A DNA stretch of 64,000 nucleotides from Micromonospora sp. MA102 (GTDB lineage: Bacteria > Actinomycetota > Actinomycetes > Mycobacteriales > Micromonosporaceae). Shown in pieces: positions 25,409-33,619 of the stretch. The position numbers and the translations under genes were made by a program. The notes under the pieces were generated by a model. It was not told the origin of the DNA. It did no database searches and saw nothing but the letters and a program-made list of their open reading frames with translations. The stretch is taken from contig NZ_JAMWEG010000020.1 in NCBI RefSeq assembly GCF_025460765.1, forward strand, positions 1 through 64,000, given 5' to 3'. The number at the start of each line of letters is the position of its first letter. Position 1 is the first letter of the stretch.

Positions 25409-26455
25409 ATGGGTTCGGATCAGACCGTGGCGGTGTTCGGCGCGTACGGGCACACCGGGCGGTTCGTGGTGGCGGAGTTGCGCGCCCGGGGGTTCGTCCC
25501 GCTCCTGCTCGGCCGCGACGCGGGCCGGCTCGGGGCGCTGGCGGCGTCGCATCCGGGGCTCGAACACCGGGTGGCGTCGGCCGACGATCCGGCCTCGCTC
25601 GACCGGGCGTTGCGGGGTGCGGCCGCGGTCGTCAACTGCGCCGGCCCGTTCGCCTCGACCGCCGCCCCGGTCATCGAGGCCGCCCTGCGCGCCGGGATCC
25701 CGTACGTGGACGTGGCGGCGGAGATCGAGGCCAACGTCGACACGTTCGCGCGGTTCACCGACCGCGCGCGGAGCGCCGGCGTCGCGGTGGTCCCGGCGAT
25801 GGCCTTCTTCGGCGGCCTCGGCGATCTGCTGGTCACGGCGGCGATGGGCGACTGGACGGCGGCCGACGAGGCGCACGTCGCGTACGGGTTGAGCAGTTGG
25901 CACCCCACGGCGGGGACCCTCGCCTCGGGCACCGTCTCCCGCGAACGGCGGGACGGCCGGCGGGTCCGCTACACCGGCGGCCGGCTGGAGTACCACCACG
26001 ACGAGGGGGACCTGCCGGTTCTGGACTGGACCTTCCCCGCTCCGCTGGGCACCCGCACCGTCCTCGGCGGGTTCACGATGGCCGACGTGGTCACCATCCC
26101 CAGCCACCTGTCGATCCCCGAGGTGCGCACGTACATGACCACCGACGCCGCCCGGGACCTGGCCGGCCCGGACACGCCCGCACCGGCCGCGGTCGACGAG
26201 CTGGGCCGGTCCGCGCAGACGTTCACGGTCGACGTGGTCGTGCGCTCCGGCGAGCGGCGGCGCGGCGTCGTCGCCAGCGGCCGGGACATCTACGCCGTCA
26301 GTGCGCCGCTGGCGGTCGAGGCGGTCCGCCGCATCCTCGCCGGTGCCACGAGGACGACCGGCGTGGCCTCGGCCGGCGAGATCTTCGACGCGCCCGACTT
26401 CCTCCGCGCGCTGTCCGCCCACCTTTCGGTCGCCTCGCGCCAGAACGGGCATTAG
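25409..26455 (+). CDS. Saccharopine dehydrogenase-like NAD(P)-binding protein
   Basis: 348 residues. The N-terminal Rossmann motif TVAVFGAYGHTGRFVVAEL (GxxGxxG) binds NAD(P). It is followed by VVNCAGPFASTAAPVIEAAL and GIPYVDVAAEIEANV, the typical strand-loop segments of the saccharopine-dehydrogenase/trans-acting enoyl reductase group. Expected activity is reduction of a hydrophobic carbonyl or enoyl substrate, which is not known here. The ribosome-binding site gaggggg precedes the ATG. A divergent GlxA-type regulator and a 9-bp inverted repeat suggest local control. Confidence 0.85.
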   Translation: MGSDQTVAVFGAYGHTGRFVVAELRARGFVPLLLGRDAGRLGALAASHPGLEHRVASADDPASLDRALRGAAAVVNCAGPFASTAAPVIEAALRAGIPYVDVAAEIEANVDTFARFTDRARSAGVAVVPAMAFFGGLGDLLVTAAMGDWTAADEAHVAYGLSSWHPTAGTLASGTVSRERRDGRRVRYTGGRLEYHHDEGDLPVLDWTFPAPLGTRTVLGGFTMADVVTIPSHLSIPEVRTYMTTDAARDLAGPDTPAPAAVDELGRSAQTFTVDVVVRSGERRRGVVASGRDIYAVSAPLAVEAVRRILAGATRTTGVASAGEIFDAPDFLRALSAHLSVASRQNGH

Positions 26456-26482
26456 GCACCGTTCGACCCCGATGGCGGGTAT

Positions 26483-26528
26483 CTTTTGGGCGGATCGGAT
26501 CGCGGCAAAACTTGATTGATTCCAAAAG
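26483..26528. promoter_or_regulatory. AT-rich furA-katG promoter/operator region
   Basis: An unusually AT-rich patch before furA contains the inverted pair cttttgg (26483-26489) and ccaaaag (26522-26528), and within it ttgattgattccaa with TTG...CAA symmetry. Position and composition fit a FurA/CatR autoregulatory site; the exact operator needs experiment. Confidence 0.5.
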
Positions 26529-26547
26529 AGTGAGCTATGTTCGTCGC

Positions 26548-27000
26548 ATGGCGCCCGACTTCGAGACCCAGCTCCGCGCGGTCTCGTTGCGGGTCACCCG
26601 GCCCCGGTTGGCGGTGCTCGCCGCACTGCGCGACCACCCGCACGTCGACACCGACACCGTGATCGCCCTGGTCCGGGCCGATCAACCCACGGTCTCCCAC
26701 CAGACGGTGTACGACGTGCTGCGTGCCCTCACCGACGCCGGTCTGGTGCGGCGCATCCAGCCGGCGGGCGCCACGGCCCGGTACGAGTCGCGGGTGGGGG
26801 ACAACCACCACCATGTCGTGTGCCGCTCCTGCGGGGCGATCGCCGACGTCGACTGCGCCGTGGGTGAGGCCCCGTGTCTCACCGCCTCCGACGACCAGGG
26901 GTTCCTGGTCGACGAGGCGGAGGTCGTCTACTGGGGCACCTGCCCCGACTGCGCGACCGAACGCACCTCCCAGCGATCCGCCAGTTCGGAAGGACATTGA
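26548..27000 (+). CDS. furA: Fur-family peroxide-responsive repressor
   Basis: 150 residues. The N-terminal winged helix (LRVTRPRLAVLAALRDHPHV, DQPTVSHQTVYDVLRALTDA) is followed by the metal-binding domain with HHHVVCRSCGAIADVDC and a second CxxC pair in GTCPDCATE, the structural zinc ligands. The gene overlaps the start of katG by ATGA, the classical actinobacterial furA-katG arrangement, so it most likely represses the operon and is inactivated by metal-catalysed oxidation. I choose ATG 26548; GTG at 26530 is possible but would extend into the operator region. Confidence 0.93.
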   Translation: MAPDFETQLRAVSLRVTRPRLAVLAALRDHPHVDTDTVIALVRADQPTVSHQTVYDVLRALTDAGLVRRIQPAGATARYESRVGDNHHHVVCRSCGAIADVDCAVGEAPCLTASDDQGFLVDEAEVVYWGTCPDCATERTSQRSASSEGH

Positions 27001-29279
27001 TGAGCGACACCCAGGACAACGCCCCCTCCAGCGCCCAGGGCGTGGACAAGAAGGCGGCGGCCGGCTGCCCGGTCGCGCACGACTCCGTGACCGCCCACGG
27101 CAGCGAGAGCGAGAACCCGGCGATCGACTCGCCGACCCCGAAGACCGGCGGTCGTCCGCGCACCAACCGTGACTGGTGGCCCAACCAGCTCGACCTGTCG
27201 GTGCTGCACGCGCACTCGCCCAAGGGCAACCCGCTGGGTGCGGACTTCAGCTACGCCAGGGAGTTCGCCAAGCTCGACGTCGAGGCCCTCAAGCAGGACA
27301 TCGTCACCGCCCTCACCACCTCGCAGGACTGGTGGCCGGCCGACTTCGGGCACTACGGCGGCCTGATGATCCGGATGAGCTGGCACTCCGCCGGCACCTA
27401 CCGGATCGAGGACGGCCGCGGCGGCGCCGGCGACGGCGGCCAGCGGTTCGCCCCGCTCAACAGCTGGCCGGACAACGCCAACCTGGACAAGGCCCGCCGC
27501 CTGCTCTGGCCGGTCAAGCAGAAGTACGGCCAGAAGATCTCGTGGGCCGACCTGCTCGTGCTCGCCGGCAACGTCGCCCTGGAGTCGATGGGCTTCAAGA
27601 CCTTCGGCTTCGGCTTCGGCCGCGAGGACGTCTGGGAGCCCGAGGAGATCTTCTGGGGTCCGGAGGACACCTGGCTCGGTGACGAGCGCTACGCCTCCGA
27701 GAAGGAGATGGTGACCGGCGTCGGCGCGACCGAGATGGGCCTCATCTACGTCAACCCGGAGGGCCCCCGCGGCAACGCGGACCCGCTCGCGGCGGCGCAC
27801 TTCATCCGCGAGACCTTCGCCCGGATGGCGATGAACGACGAGGAGACCGTCGCCCTCATCGCCGGTGGCCACACCTTCGGCAAGACCCACGGCGCCGCCG
27901 TCGCCGACAACCACGTCGGCCCCGAGCCCGAGGGCGCCCCGCTGGAGGCGCAGGGCCTGGGCTGGCTGAGCACCCACGGCACGGGCACGGGCCCGGACAC
28001 CATCACCAGCGGTCTCGAGGTGACCTGGACCGACCGGCCGACCGAGTGGAGCAACCGCTTCTTCGAGATCCTCTTCGGCTTCGAGTGGGAGCTCACCACC
28101 AGCCCGGGCGGCGCCAAGCAGTGGGTCGCCAAGGACGCTCCCGAGATCATCCCGGACCCGTTCGACCCGTCGAAGAAGTACAAGCCGACGATGCTGACGA
28201 CCGACCTGTCGCTGCGCGTCGACCCGGCGTACGAGAAGATCTCCCGCCGGTTCCTGGAGAACCCGGACGAGTTCGCGCTGGCGTTCGCCAAGGCCTGGTA
28301 CAAGCTGCTGCACCGCGACATGGGTCCGATCGAGCGCTTCCTCGGGCCGTGGGTGGCGGAGCCCCAGCTGTGGCAGGACCCGGTGCCGGCCGTCGACCAC
28401 GAGCTCGTGGACGACGCCGACGTCGCCGCGCTCAAGGCCAAGGTCCTGGAGTCCGGTCTCACGACCGCCCAGCTGATCTCCACCGCCTGGGCCTCCGCCG
28501 CGAGCTTCCGGTCCACCGACAAGCGCGGCGGCGCCAACGGCGCGCGGATCCGCCTCGAGCCGCAGCGCAGCTGGGAGGTCAACCAGCCCGAGCAGCTCGC
28601 GACGGTCCTGTCGACCCTGGAGGGCATCCAGCAGGAGTTCAACTCCGCCGGCGGCGCCAAGAAGATCTCGCTCGCGGACCTGATCGTGCTGGCCGGCTCG
28701 GCCGCGGTCGAGAAGGCGGCGCGCGACGCCGGCTTCGACGTGACCGTGCCGTTCCGCCCGGGCCGCACGGACGCCTCCCAGGAGCAGACCGACGTCGAGT
28801 CCTTCCGGGTCCTCGAGCCGCGCGCCGACGGGTTCCGCAACTACCTGCGTCCGGGTGAGAAGACCCAGCCGGAGGTGCTGCTCATCGACCGTGCCTACAT
28901 GCTCAACCTGACCGCCCCGGAGATGACCGTCCTCGTCGGCGGCCTGCGCTCCCTCGGGGCGAACGTCGGCGGTGCGCGCCACGGCGTCCTCACCGACCGG
29001 CCCGGCGTGCTCACCAACGACTTCTTCGCCAACCTGCTCTCCCCGGGCACCCGGTGGAAGGCGTCGGAGTCCGAGGAGCACGTGTACGAGATCCGGGACC
29101 TGGCCACCGACCAGGTGAAGTGGACCGCCACCGCGGTCGACCTCATCTTCGGCTCCAACTCCCAGCTGCGGGCCCTCGCCGAGGTCTACGCCAGCGAGGA
29201 CGCGCGCGAGAAGTTCGTGACGGACTTCGTGGCCGCCTGGACCAAGGTCATGGAACTGGACCGGTTCGACGCCCGCTGA
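27000..29279 (+). CDS. katG: Catalase-peroxidase
   Basis: 759 residues, typical for bifunctional KatG that removes H2O2 by catalase and peroxidase reactions with one heme. The distal site is in GLMIRMSWHSAGTYR (Arg, Trp, His), and the Trp belongs to the Met-Tyr-Trp adduct whose Tyr is in MGLIYVNPEGP. The proximal His is in ALIAGGHTFGKTHGA. The second, heme-less domain is complete up to the family ending FVAAWTKVMELDRFD. The ATG overlaps the furA stop and has ggaagga upstream, so both are made from one mRNA. In rifampicin/isoniazid-type pharmacology KatG activates isoniazid, but here it is simply oxidative defence. Confidence 0.97.
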   Translation: MSDTQDNAPSSAQGVDKKAAAGCPVAHDSVTAHGSESENPAIDSPTPKTGGRPRTNRDWWPNQLDLSVLHAHSPKGNPLGADFSYAREFAKLDVEALKQDIVTALTTSQDWWPADFGHYGGLMIRMSWHSAGTYRIEDGRGGAGDGGQRFAPLNSWPDNANLDKARRLLWPVKQKYGQKISWADLLVLAGNVALESMGFKTFGFGFGREDVWEPEEIFWGPEDTWLGDERYASEKEMVTGVGATEMGLIYVNPEGPRGNADPLAAAHFIRETFARMAMNDEETVALIAGGHTFGKTHGAAVADNHVGPEPEGAPLEAQGLGWLSTHGTGTGPDTITSGLEVTWTDRPTEWSNRFFEILFGFEWELTTSPGGAKQWVAKDAPEIIPDPFDPSKKYKPTMLTTDLSLRVDPAYEKISRRFLENPDEFALAFAKAWYKLLHRDMGPIERFLGPWVAEPQLWQDPVPAVDHELVDDADVAALKAKVLESGLTTAQLISTAWASAASFRSTDKRGGANGARIRLEPQRSWEVNQPEQLATVLSTLEGIQQEFNSAGGAKKISLADLIVLAGSAAVEKAARDAGFDVTVPFRPGRTDASQEQTDVESFRVLEPRADGFRNYLRPGEKTQPEVLLIDRAYMLNLTAPEMTVLVGGLRSLGANVGGARHGVLTDRPGVLTNDFFANLLSPGTRWKASESEEHVYEIRDLATDQVKWTATAVDLIFGSNSQLRALAEVYASEDAREKFVTDFVAAWTKVMELDRFDAR

Positions 29280-29293
29280 TCCGGCCTGCACCG

Positions 29294-29333
29294 CCGAGCC
29301 CCGGTCGATCCAGCAGGATCGACCGGGGCTCGG
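29294..29333 (+). terminator. Terminator of furA-katG
   Basis: 18-bp perfect stem, ccgagccccggtcgatcc (29294-29311) with 29316-29333, loop agca, 15 bp after the katG stop. A diverged copy of this terminator occurs at 39101-39143 beside a katG relic. Confidence 0.88.
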
Positions 29334-29499
29334 TCGTCGTCGGCGCCGGTCCGCCGGTTGCCGGCGGGTGCACCGACCCGGGTGTCCGTGGTGGTTTCCG
29401 TGGTCAGCACGGAGGCGGCCCGTGCCCGGGCCGGGAGAGGCTGTGACCACAGCGATCGGGCCGGGAGGACACGCCCGGTTCACGAGCACAGGAGGAACC

Positions 29500-29952
29500 A
29501 TGGCCAGCACCAGGACCAGCGGGTACGAGGGATTCACGGCCGAGGAGCGGGCCGCCATGAAGGAGCACGCCCAGGAGCTCAGGACCGCGGCGCGCCGGGG
29601 CTCGCGCGCGGACAAGGAGGCCGAGGCGGAGCGGAGCGTGCTCGCGAAGATCGCCGAGATGCCGGACTCGGACCGGGTCATGGCCGAGCGGGTCCACGCC
29701 GTCGTCACGGCCGCCGCGCCGGTCCTCGCGCCGAAGCTCTGGTACGGGATGCCCGCCTACGCGCGGGACGGCAAGGTGGTGTGCTTCTTCCAGAGCGCGC
29801 AGAAGTTCACGGCGCGCTACGCGACGCTCGGCTTCAGCGACCAGGCGGAGCTGGACGAGGGCACGATGTGGGCCAACGCCTTCGCCCTGACCGAGGTGAC
29901 GCCCGAGGTGGAGGCGCGCATCGCCGCGCTCGTGAAGCGCGCGGTGAGTTGA
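29500..29952 (+). CDS. DUF1801/YdhG-like protein
   Basis: 150 residues from an ATG with ggagga six bases ahead. The C-terminal half shows the YdhG/DUF1801 pattern, APVLAPKLWYGMPAYARDGK and VVCFFQSAQKFTARYATLGF, a small fold sometimes named iron chaperone by homology to frataxin-like proteins. The first 60 residues are a charged helix (EERAAMKEHAQELRTAARRG), typical of the actinobacterial version. Cytosolic; biochemical role not established. It stands alone 220 bp after katG. Confidence 0.85.
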   Translation: MASTRTSGYEGFTAEERAAMKEHAQELRTAARRGSRADKEAEAERSVLAKIAEMPDSDRVMAERVHAVVTAAAPVLAPKLWYGMPAYARDGKVVCFFQSAQKFTARYATLGFSDQAELDEGTMWANAFALTEVTPEVEARIAALVKRAVS

Positions 29953-29964
29953 GCTGCGCGGCTG

Positions 29965-29986
29965 GCCGCCGGCCCGGGCCGGCGGC
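29965..29986 (+). terminator. GC-rich palindrome after the DUF1801 gene
   Basis: gccgccggccc followed directly by gggccggcggc, an 11-bp perfect palindrome 13 bp after the stop codon; likely terminator with the central bases forming the loop. Confidence 0.55.
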
Positions 29987-30063
29987 TCTCGCCGTCCTCG
30001 CGTACCTGAACCGGCCGTAGCTTGCCCGATCGCAAGCTCCGGCCGGCGGGTCGGCCGGTTACC

Positions 30064-32892
30064 GTGGCCGCTGTGCGAGCGGAGGCGGGCGACACGGTCG
30101 GTTTCTCGGTGCTCGGCTCGATCCGGGTCGTCCGCGCCGGCGCCGAGCTGCGTCTGGGCGCCCGCCAGCAGCGCCTGGTGCTCGCGTTGCTGCTGGTCCG
30201 GGGCGGGCTGCCGGTCACCCTGGCCGAGCTGGTCGACCTGCTGTGGGACGAGGAGGCCCCGGCCAGCGCCGCGAACGTGGTGCACCGGCACGTCGGGATG
30301 CTCCGGCGGCTGTTCGAGCCCGACCTGCCCACCCGGGCGGCGGGCCGGCACATCCACCGGGAGCTGTCGGGCTACCGGCTGCACGCCGACGAGGAGTCCC
30401 TCGACCTGCTGAGGTTCCGGTCGCTGAACCGGCGGGCGGCCCGCAGCCTGCAGGACGGCGATCCGGAGTCGGCGCTGCGGCATTCCCTCGACGGGCTGCG
30501 GCTGTGGCGCGGCCGGTGCGCCGCCGGTCTGGAACCTGCCTCCCGCCTGCACCCCGCGTTCCTCGCCGTGGAGGCCGAACGCGCCGAAGCCGTGCGCGCG
30601 GCCGCCGACGCCGCCGAGCGCTGCGGCCGGCTGAGCACGGTGCTGGCGCCGCTGCGGCAGGCCGCCGAGCAGCACCCGTTCGACGAGTCGCTGCAGAGCC
30701 GGCTGCTGCTGGCGCTCGCCGCCGACGGCCGGCAGGCGGAGGCCGTCGAGGTGTACCGGGCGGTGCGCCACCGGCTCGCCGAGGACCTGGGCGTGGACCC
30801 CGGCGAGGAGCTGCGGGAGGCGTACGACCGGGTGCTGCACCAGCGCACCCGGCCGGCCCGTACCGGCTCGCCGGCGCCGCTCCCACGGCCCGCGCAGCTG
30901 CCACCGGACCTGCCGTTCTTCAGCGGCCGGGACGACCTCATCGCGGAGGCCCGCGCGGCGGTCGCGCGCCCGGGCGGGCCGGCGGTGCTCGCCATCGACG
31001 GCATGCCCGGGGTCGGCAAGACCGCCCTCGCCGTCCACCTCGCCCACGGGTTCGCCGCCGGCTACCCGGACGGGCAGCTGTACGTCGACCTGCGCGGATA
31101 CGACGGGCACGAGCCGGCGATGAGCCCGGCCGAGGCGCTGCGCGGCTTCCTCGGCTCGCTCGGGGTGCCCCAGGACGGCATTCCCGCCGAGCTGCACGCA
31201 CAGGCCGGCCTGTACCGCAGCAGCCTCGCCGGCCGGCGGCTGCTCATCCTGCTCGACAACTGCCGCGACGCCGAGCAGATCCGGCACCTGCTCCCCGGCA
31301 CCCCCGGCTGCCTGGTGATCGTCACCAGCCGCAGCCGGCTCAGCGGCCTGCTGACCGCGGCGGGCGCCCACCCGTTGCCGGTCGGCCTGCCGAGCGTCGA
31401 GGAGGCCCGCGCGGCGCTGTCGCGGCCGCTGGGCGCGGCCCGCGTCGCGGCGGATCCGGCCGCGATCGACGCCATCATCGCCAGCTGCGGGCGGCTGCCG
31501 CTCGCGCTGGCCGTGGTGGCCGCCCGGGCGGCGGGCCTGCCGGGGACGCCGCCGGCGCAGATCGCCGCGGAGCTGGCCCGGGCGCCCGGGAGTCTGGACG
31601 GCTTCGACGGCGACGACCCGCAGACCGGGCTGCGTGCCGTCTTCTCCTGGTCCTACCGGGCGCTGTCCGCGCCGGCCGCCCGGCTCTTCCGGCTGTTGCC
31701 GATCCATCCCGGCCCGGACGTCTCGATCGCCGGCGCGGCGGGACTGGCCGGCGTCCCCCTGCGGAGCGCGCGGGCACTGCTCGGCGAGCTGAGCCGCGCG
31801 CACCTGGTCACCGAGGACCTGCCGGGCCGCTACCGCACCCACGACCTGCTGCTCGCCTACGCCACCGAGCTGGGCGAGGAGAACGACGGCCCGGCCGAGC
31901 GCGCCGCCGCGGAGCTGCGCTGCCTGCGGTTCTACCGGGCCACCGGCTATCAGGCGCACCGGTGGCTGTTGGCCTCCGAGTACCAACCGCTGATCGAGCC
32001 GGGGCCGGGCGAGACCCCGCTGCGCTTCGACGGGCACGGCGACGCCATGCGCTGGTTCACCGCCGAGCGGCAGGTCCTCATCGCGCTGGTCGGCCGGGCC
32101 GCCCGGCAGGGCCGGCACGCCGAGGCCTGGCAGCTCGCCCTGGGGATGCAGCACTTCTTCGAACGCAGCGGCCGGTGGGCCGACTGGACGACGACCGGCG
32201 AGGTGGCCCTCGCGGCGGCCCGGGCGGGCGGCGACCTGGTCGGGCAGGCCCGGATGCACCGCAGCCTGGCCGGGGCGGCCTACTTCCGGCACGAGCACGA
32301 GACCGCGCTCGGGCATCTCGACCGGGCGGTCGAGCTGCTCGCCCGGCTCGGCCTGTACGGGGAGATGACCCGGGCCGGGTTCAACCGGGCGATGATCCTG
32401 AGCGCGCAGGGGCGCCACGAGGAGGTCCTCCGGGCGCTCTCCGCGGCGCTGGGGCCGTGGGTGGCCGGCGACGACAAGCTGCTGGCGGACGTCCTGGTCA
32501 TCATGGGCGCGAGCCACGCCGAACTGGGCCGGGCGGACGAGGCCGTGCGCTGCGCCGAGCGGGCGATGGCGCTGTCGCGCGGCGCGCGGTACCGGTTGGG
32601 CGTCGCCGAGGCGTGGGAGGTGCTCGGCCGGGGGCATTCCGCCCGCGGGGAGCTCGACCGTGCGGTCGACTGCTGGCGCGAGGCCGCCGTCGCCTACCAG
32701 GAGGCCTCGGCGCCGGCCCCGGCCGCGGAGGTGCTCGCGCTGCTCGGTGACGCCCTCGCCGCCGCCGGCGACCGGGACGCCGCGGTACGGGCGTGGCGGG
32801 AGGCGCTGGCCCTGATCCCGCACGCGCACACGCACACGCCGACCGGCCGGCGACTGGCCGGCCTGCTCGCGGCGGTCACGTCCGGTCCGTGA
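30064..32892 (+). CDS. AfsR/SARP-type regulator (BTAD, NB-ARC, TPR)
   Basis: About 942 residues from GTG 30064; a TTG at 30022 and a GTG at 30073 are alternatives, none with a clear ribosome-binding site. Residues about 15-100 form the OmpR-like winged helix of SARP activators (FSVLGSIRVV, ELVDLLWDEEAPASAANVVH). A bacterial activation domain follows to about 255. The NB-ARC STAND ATPase has Walker A GMPGVGKTALAVHLAH and the segment LLILLDNCRDAEQ. The C-terminal 300 residues are TPR-like helix pairs (HLDRAVELLARLGLYGEMTR and similar). Such proteins activate secondary-metabolite or developmental genes after ligand or kinase input. A shorter paralogue lies at 33620. Confidence 0.9.
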   Translation: MAAVRAEAGDTVGFSVLGSIRVVRAGAELRLGARQQRLVLALLLVRGGLPVTLAELVDLLWDEEAPASAANVVHRHVGMLRRLFEPDLPTRAAGRHIHRELSGYRLHADEESLDLLRFRSLNRRAARSLQDGDPESALRHSLDGLRLWRGRCAAGLEPASRLHPAFLAVEAERAEAVRAAADAAERCGRLSTVLAPLRQAAEQHPFDESLQSRLLLALAADGRQAEAVEVYRAVRHRLAEDLGVDPGEELREAYDRVLHQRTRPARTGSPAPLPRPAQLPPDLPFFSGRDDLIAEARAAVARPGGPAVLAIDGMPGVGKTALAVHLAHGFAAGYPDGQLYVDLRGYDGHEPAMSPAEALRGFLGSLGVPQDGIPAELHAQAGLYRSSLAGRRLLILLDNCRDAEQIRHLLPGTPGCLVIVTSRSRLSGLLTAAGAHPLPVGLPSVEEARAALSRPLGAARVAADPAAIDAIIASCGRLPLALAVVAARAAGLPGTPPAQIAAELARAPGSLDGFDGDDPQTGLRAVFSWSYRALSAPAARLFRLLPIHPGPDVSIAGAAGLAGVPLRSARALLGELSRAHLVTEDLPGRYRTHDLLLAYATELGEENDGPAERAAAELRCLRFYRATGYQAHRWLLASEYQPLIEPGPGETPLRFDGHGDAMRWFTAERQVLIALVGRAARQGRHAEAWQLALGMQHFFERSGRWADWTTTGEVALAAARAGGDLVGQARMHRSLAGAAYFRHEHETALGHLDRAVELLARLGLYGEMTRAGFNRAMILSAQGRHEEVLRALSAALGPWVAGDDKLLADVLVIMGASHAELGRADEAVRCAERAMALSRGARYRLGVAEAWEVLGRGHSARGELDRAVDCWREAAVAYQEASAPAPAAEVLALLGDALAAAGDRDAAVRAWREALALIPHAHTHTPTGRRLAGLLAAVTSGP

Positions 32893-33006
32893 CCGGTCGC
32901 GCTCGGCGACGGCACTCGATTCGCACTCGCGCGTCAGTCCATTCGCATCCCCCGTCCCTAGGCTCCTGCCTCATTCACCGTTGCTGCTGGGGAGGGGGGA
33001 GCGACC

Positions 33007-33531
33007 GTGCTGTGGGCGTCCGACGGATCACCGGCCGGCCGGGCCGAGCGCATGACCGCGCTGCACGCGGACCACGCCCGTGCCGTGCTGGGTCTCCTGC
33101 TCCTGCTGACCCGCGAGCAGCGGCAGACCGCCGAGGACCTGCTCCAGGAGACGATGCTGCGGGCCTGGCGACACCTCGACTCGGTGCCGGCCGAGCCCGA
33201 GGCCGCCCGCCGGTGGCTCCTCACCGTCGCCCGGCGGCTCGTCATCGACGGGGTCCGGCGCCGGCAGGGCCGTCCCGCCGAGGTCCATCTCGTCGACATG
33301 ACCTGGATTCCGGCCCGTGACGACACGACCGGCACCGCGCTGGCGTCGTACGCCGTCCGGCGCGCGCTGCGCCGGCTGAGCCCGGCGCAGCGCAGCCTGC
33401 TCTCCGAGGTGTTCCTGGTCGGGCGGTCGACGGAGGAGGTCGCGGGCCGGCTGGGGGTGCCGATCGGCACGGTGAAGTCCCGGACCCACCACGCCCTGCG
33501 CGCCCTGCGCACCGGGCTCCAGGCGGCCTGA
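33007..33531 (+). CDS. ECF-type RNA polymerase sigma factor
   Basis: 174 residues. Region 2 is seen in TAEDLLQETMLRAWRHLDSV and RRWLLTVARRLVIDGVRRRQ; region 4 in LRRLSPAQRSLLSEVFLVGR and EVAGRLGVPIGTVKSRTHHA. The GTG start follows a purine-rich ggagggggga. There is no anti-sigma gene next to it, unusual for this class; the flanking genes are two AfsR-like paralogues in the same direction (gaps of 114 and 88 bp), suggesting it works with them or is controlled at transcription. Target promoters unknown. Confidence 0.92.
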   Translation: MLWASDGSPAGRAERMTALHADHARAVLGLLLLLTREQRQTAEDLLQETMLRAWRHLDSVPAEPEAARRWLLTVARRLVIDGVRRRQGRPAEVHLVDMTWIPARDDTTGTALASYAVRRALRRLSPAQRSLLSEVFLVGRSTEEVAGRLGVPIGTVKSRTHHALRALRTGLQAA

Positions 33532-33619
33532 GCAGGGAACACCCCCGCCGCCGGTCCCGCGGCGGCCCCTGCCATGCTGTGGCGGTCGTGGCAAGCAGCT
33601 CTGTACGGATCGCGTCCGG

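Noticed and set aside
29404..32835. A 1143-aa minus-strand open frame
   Set aside because: Antisense to the AfsR-like gene and the DUF1801 gene; composition is shadow-like, and the plus strand has clear domains.
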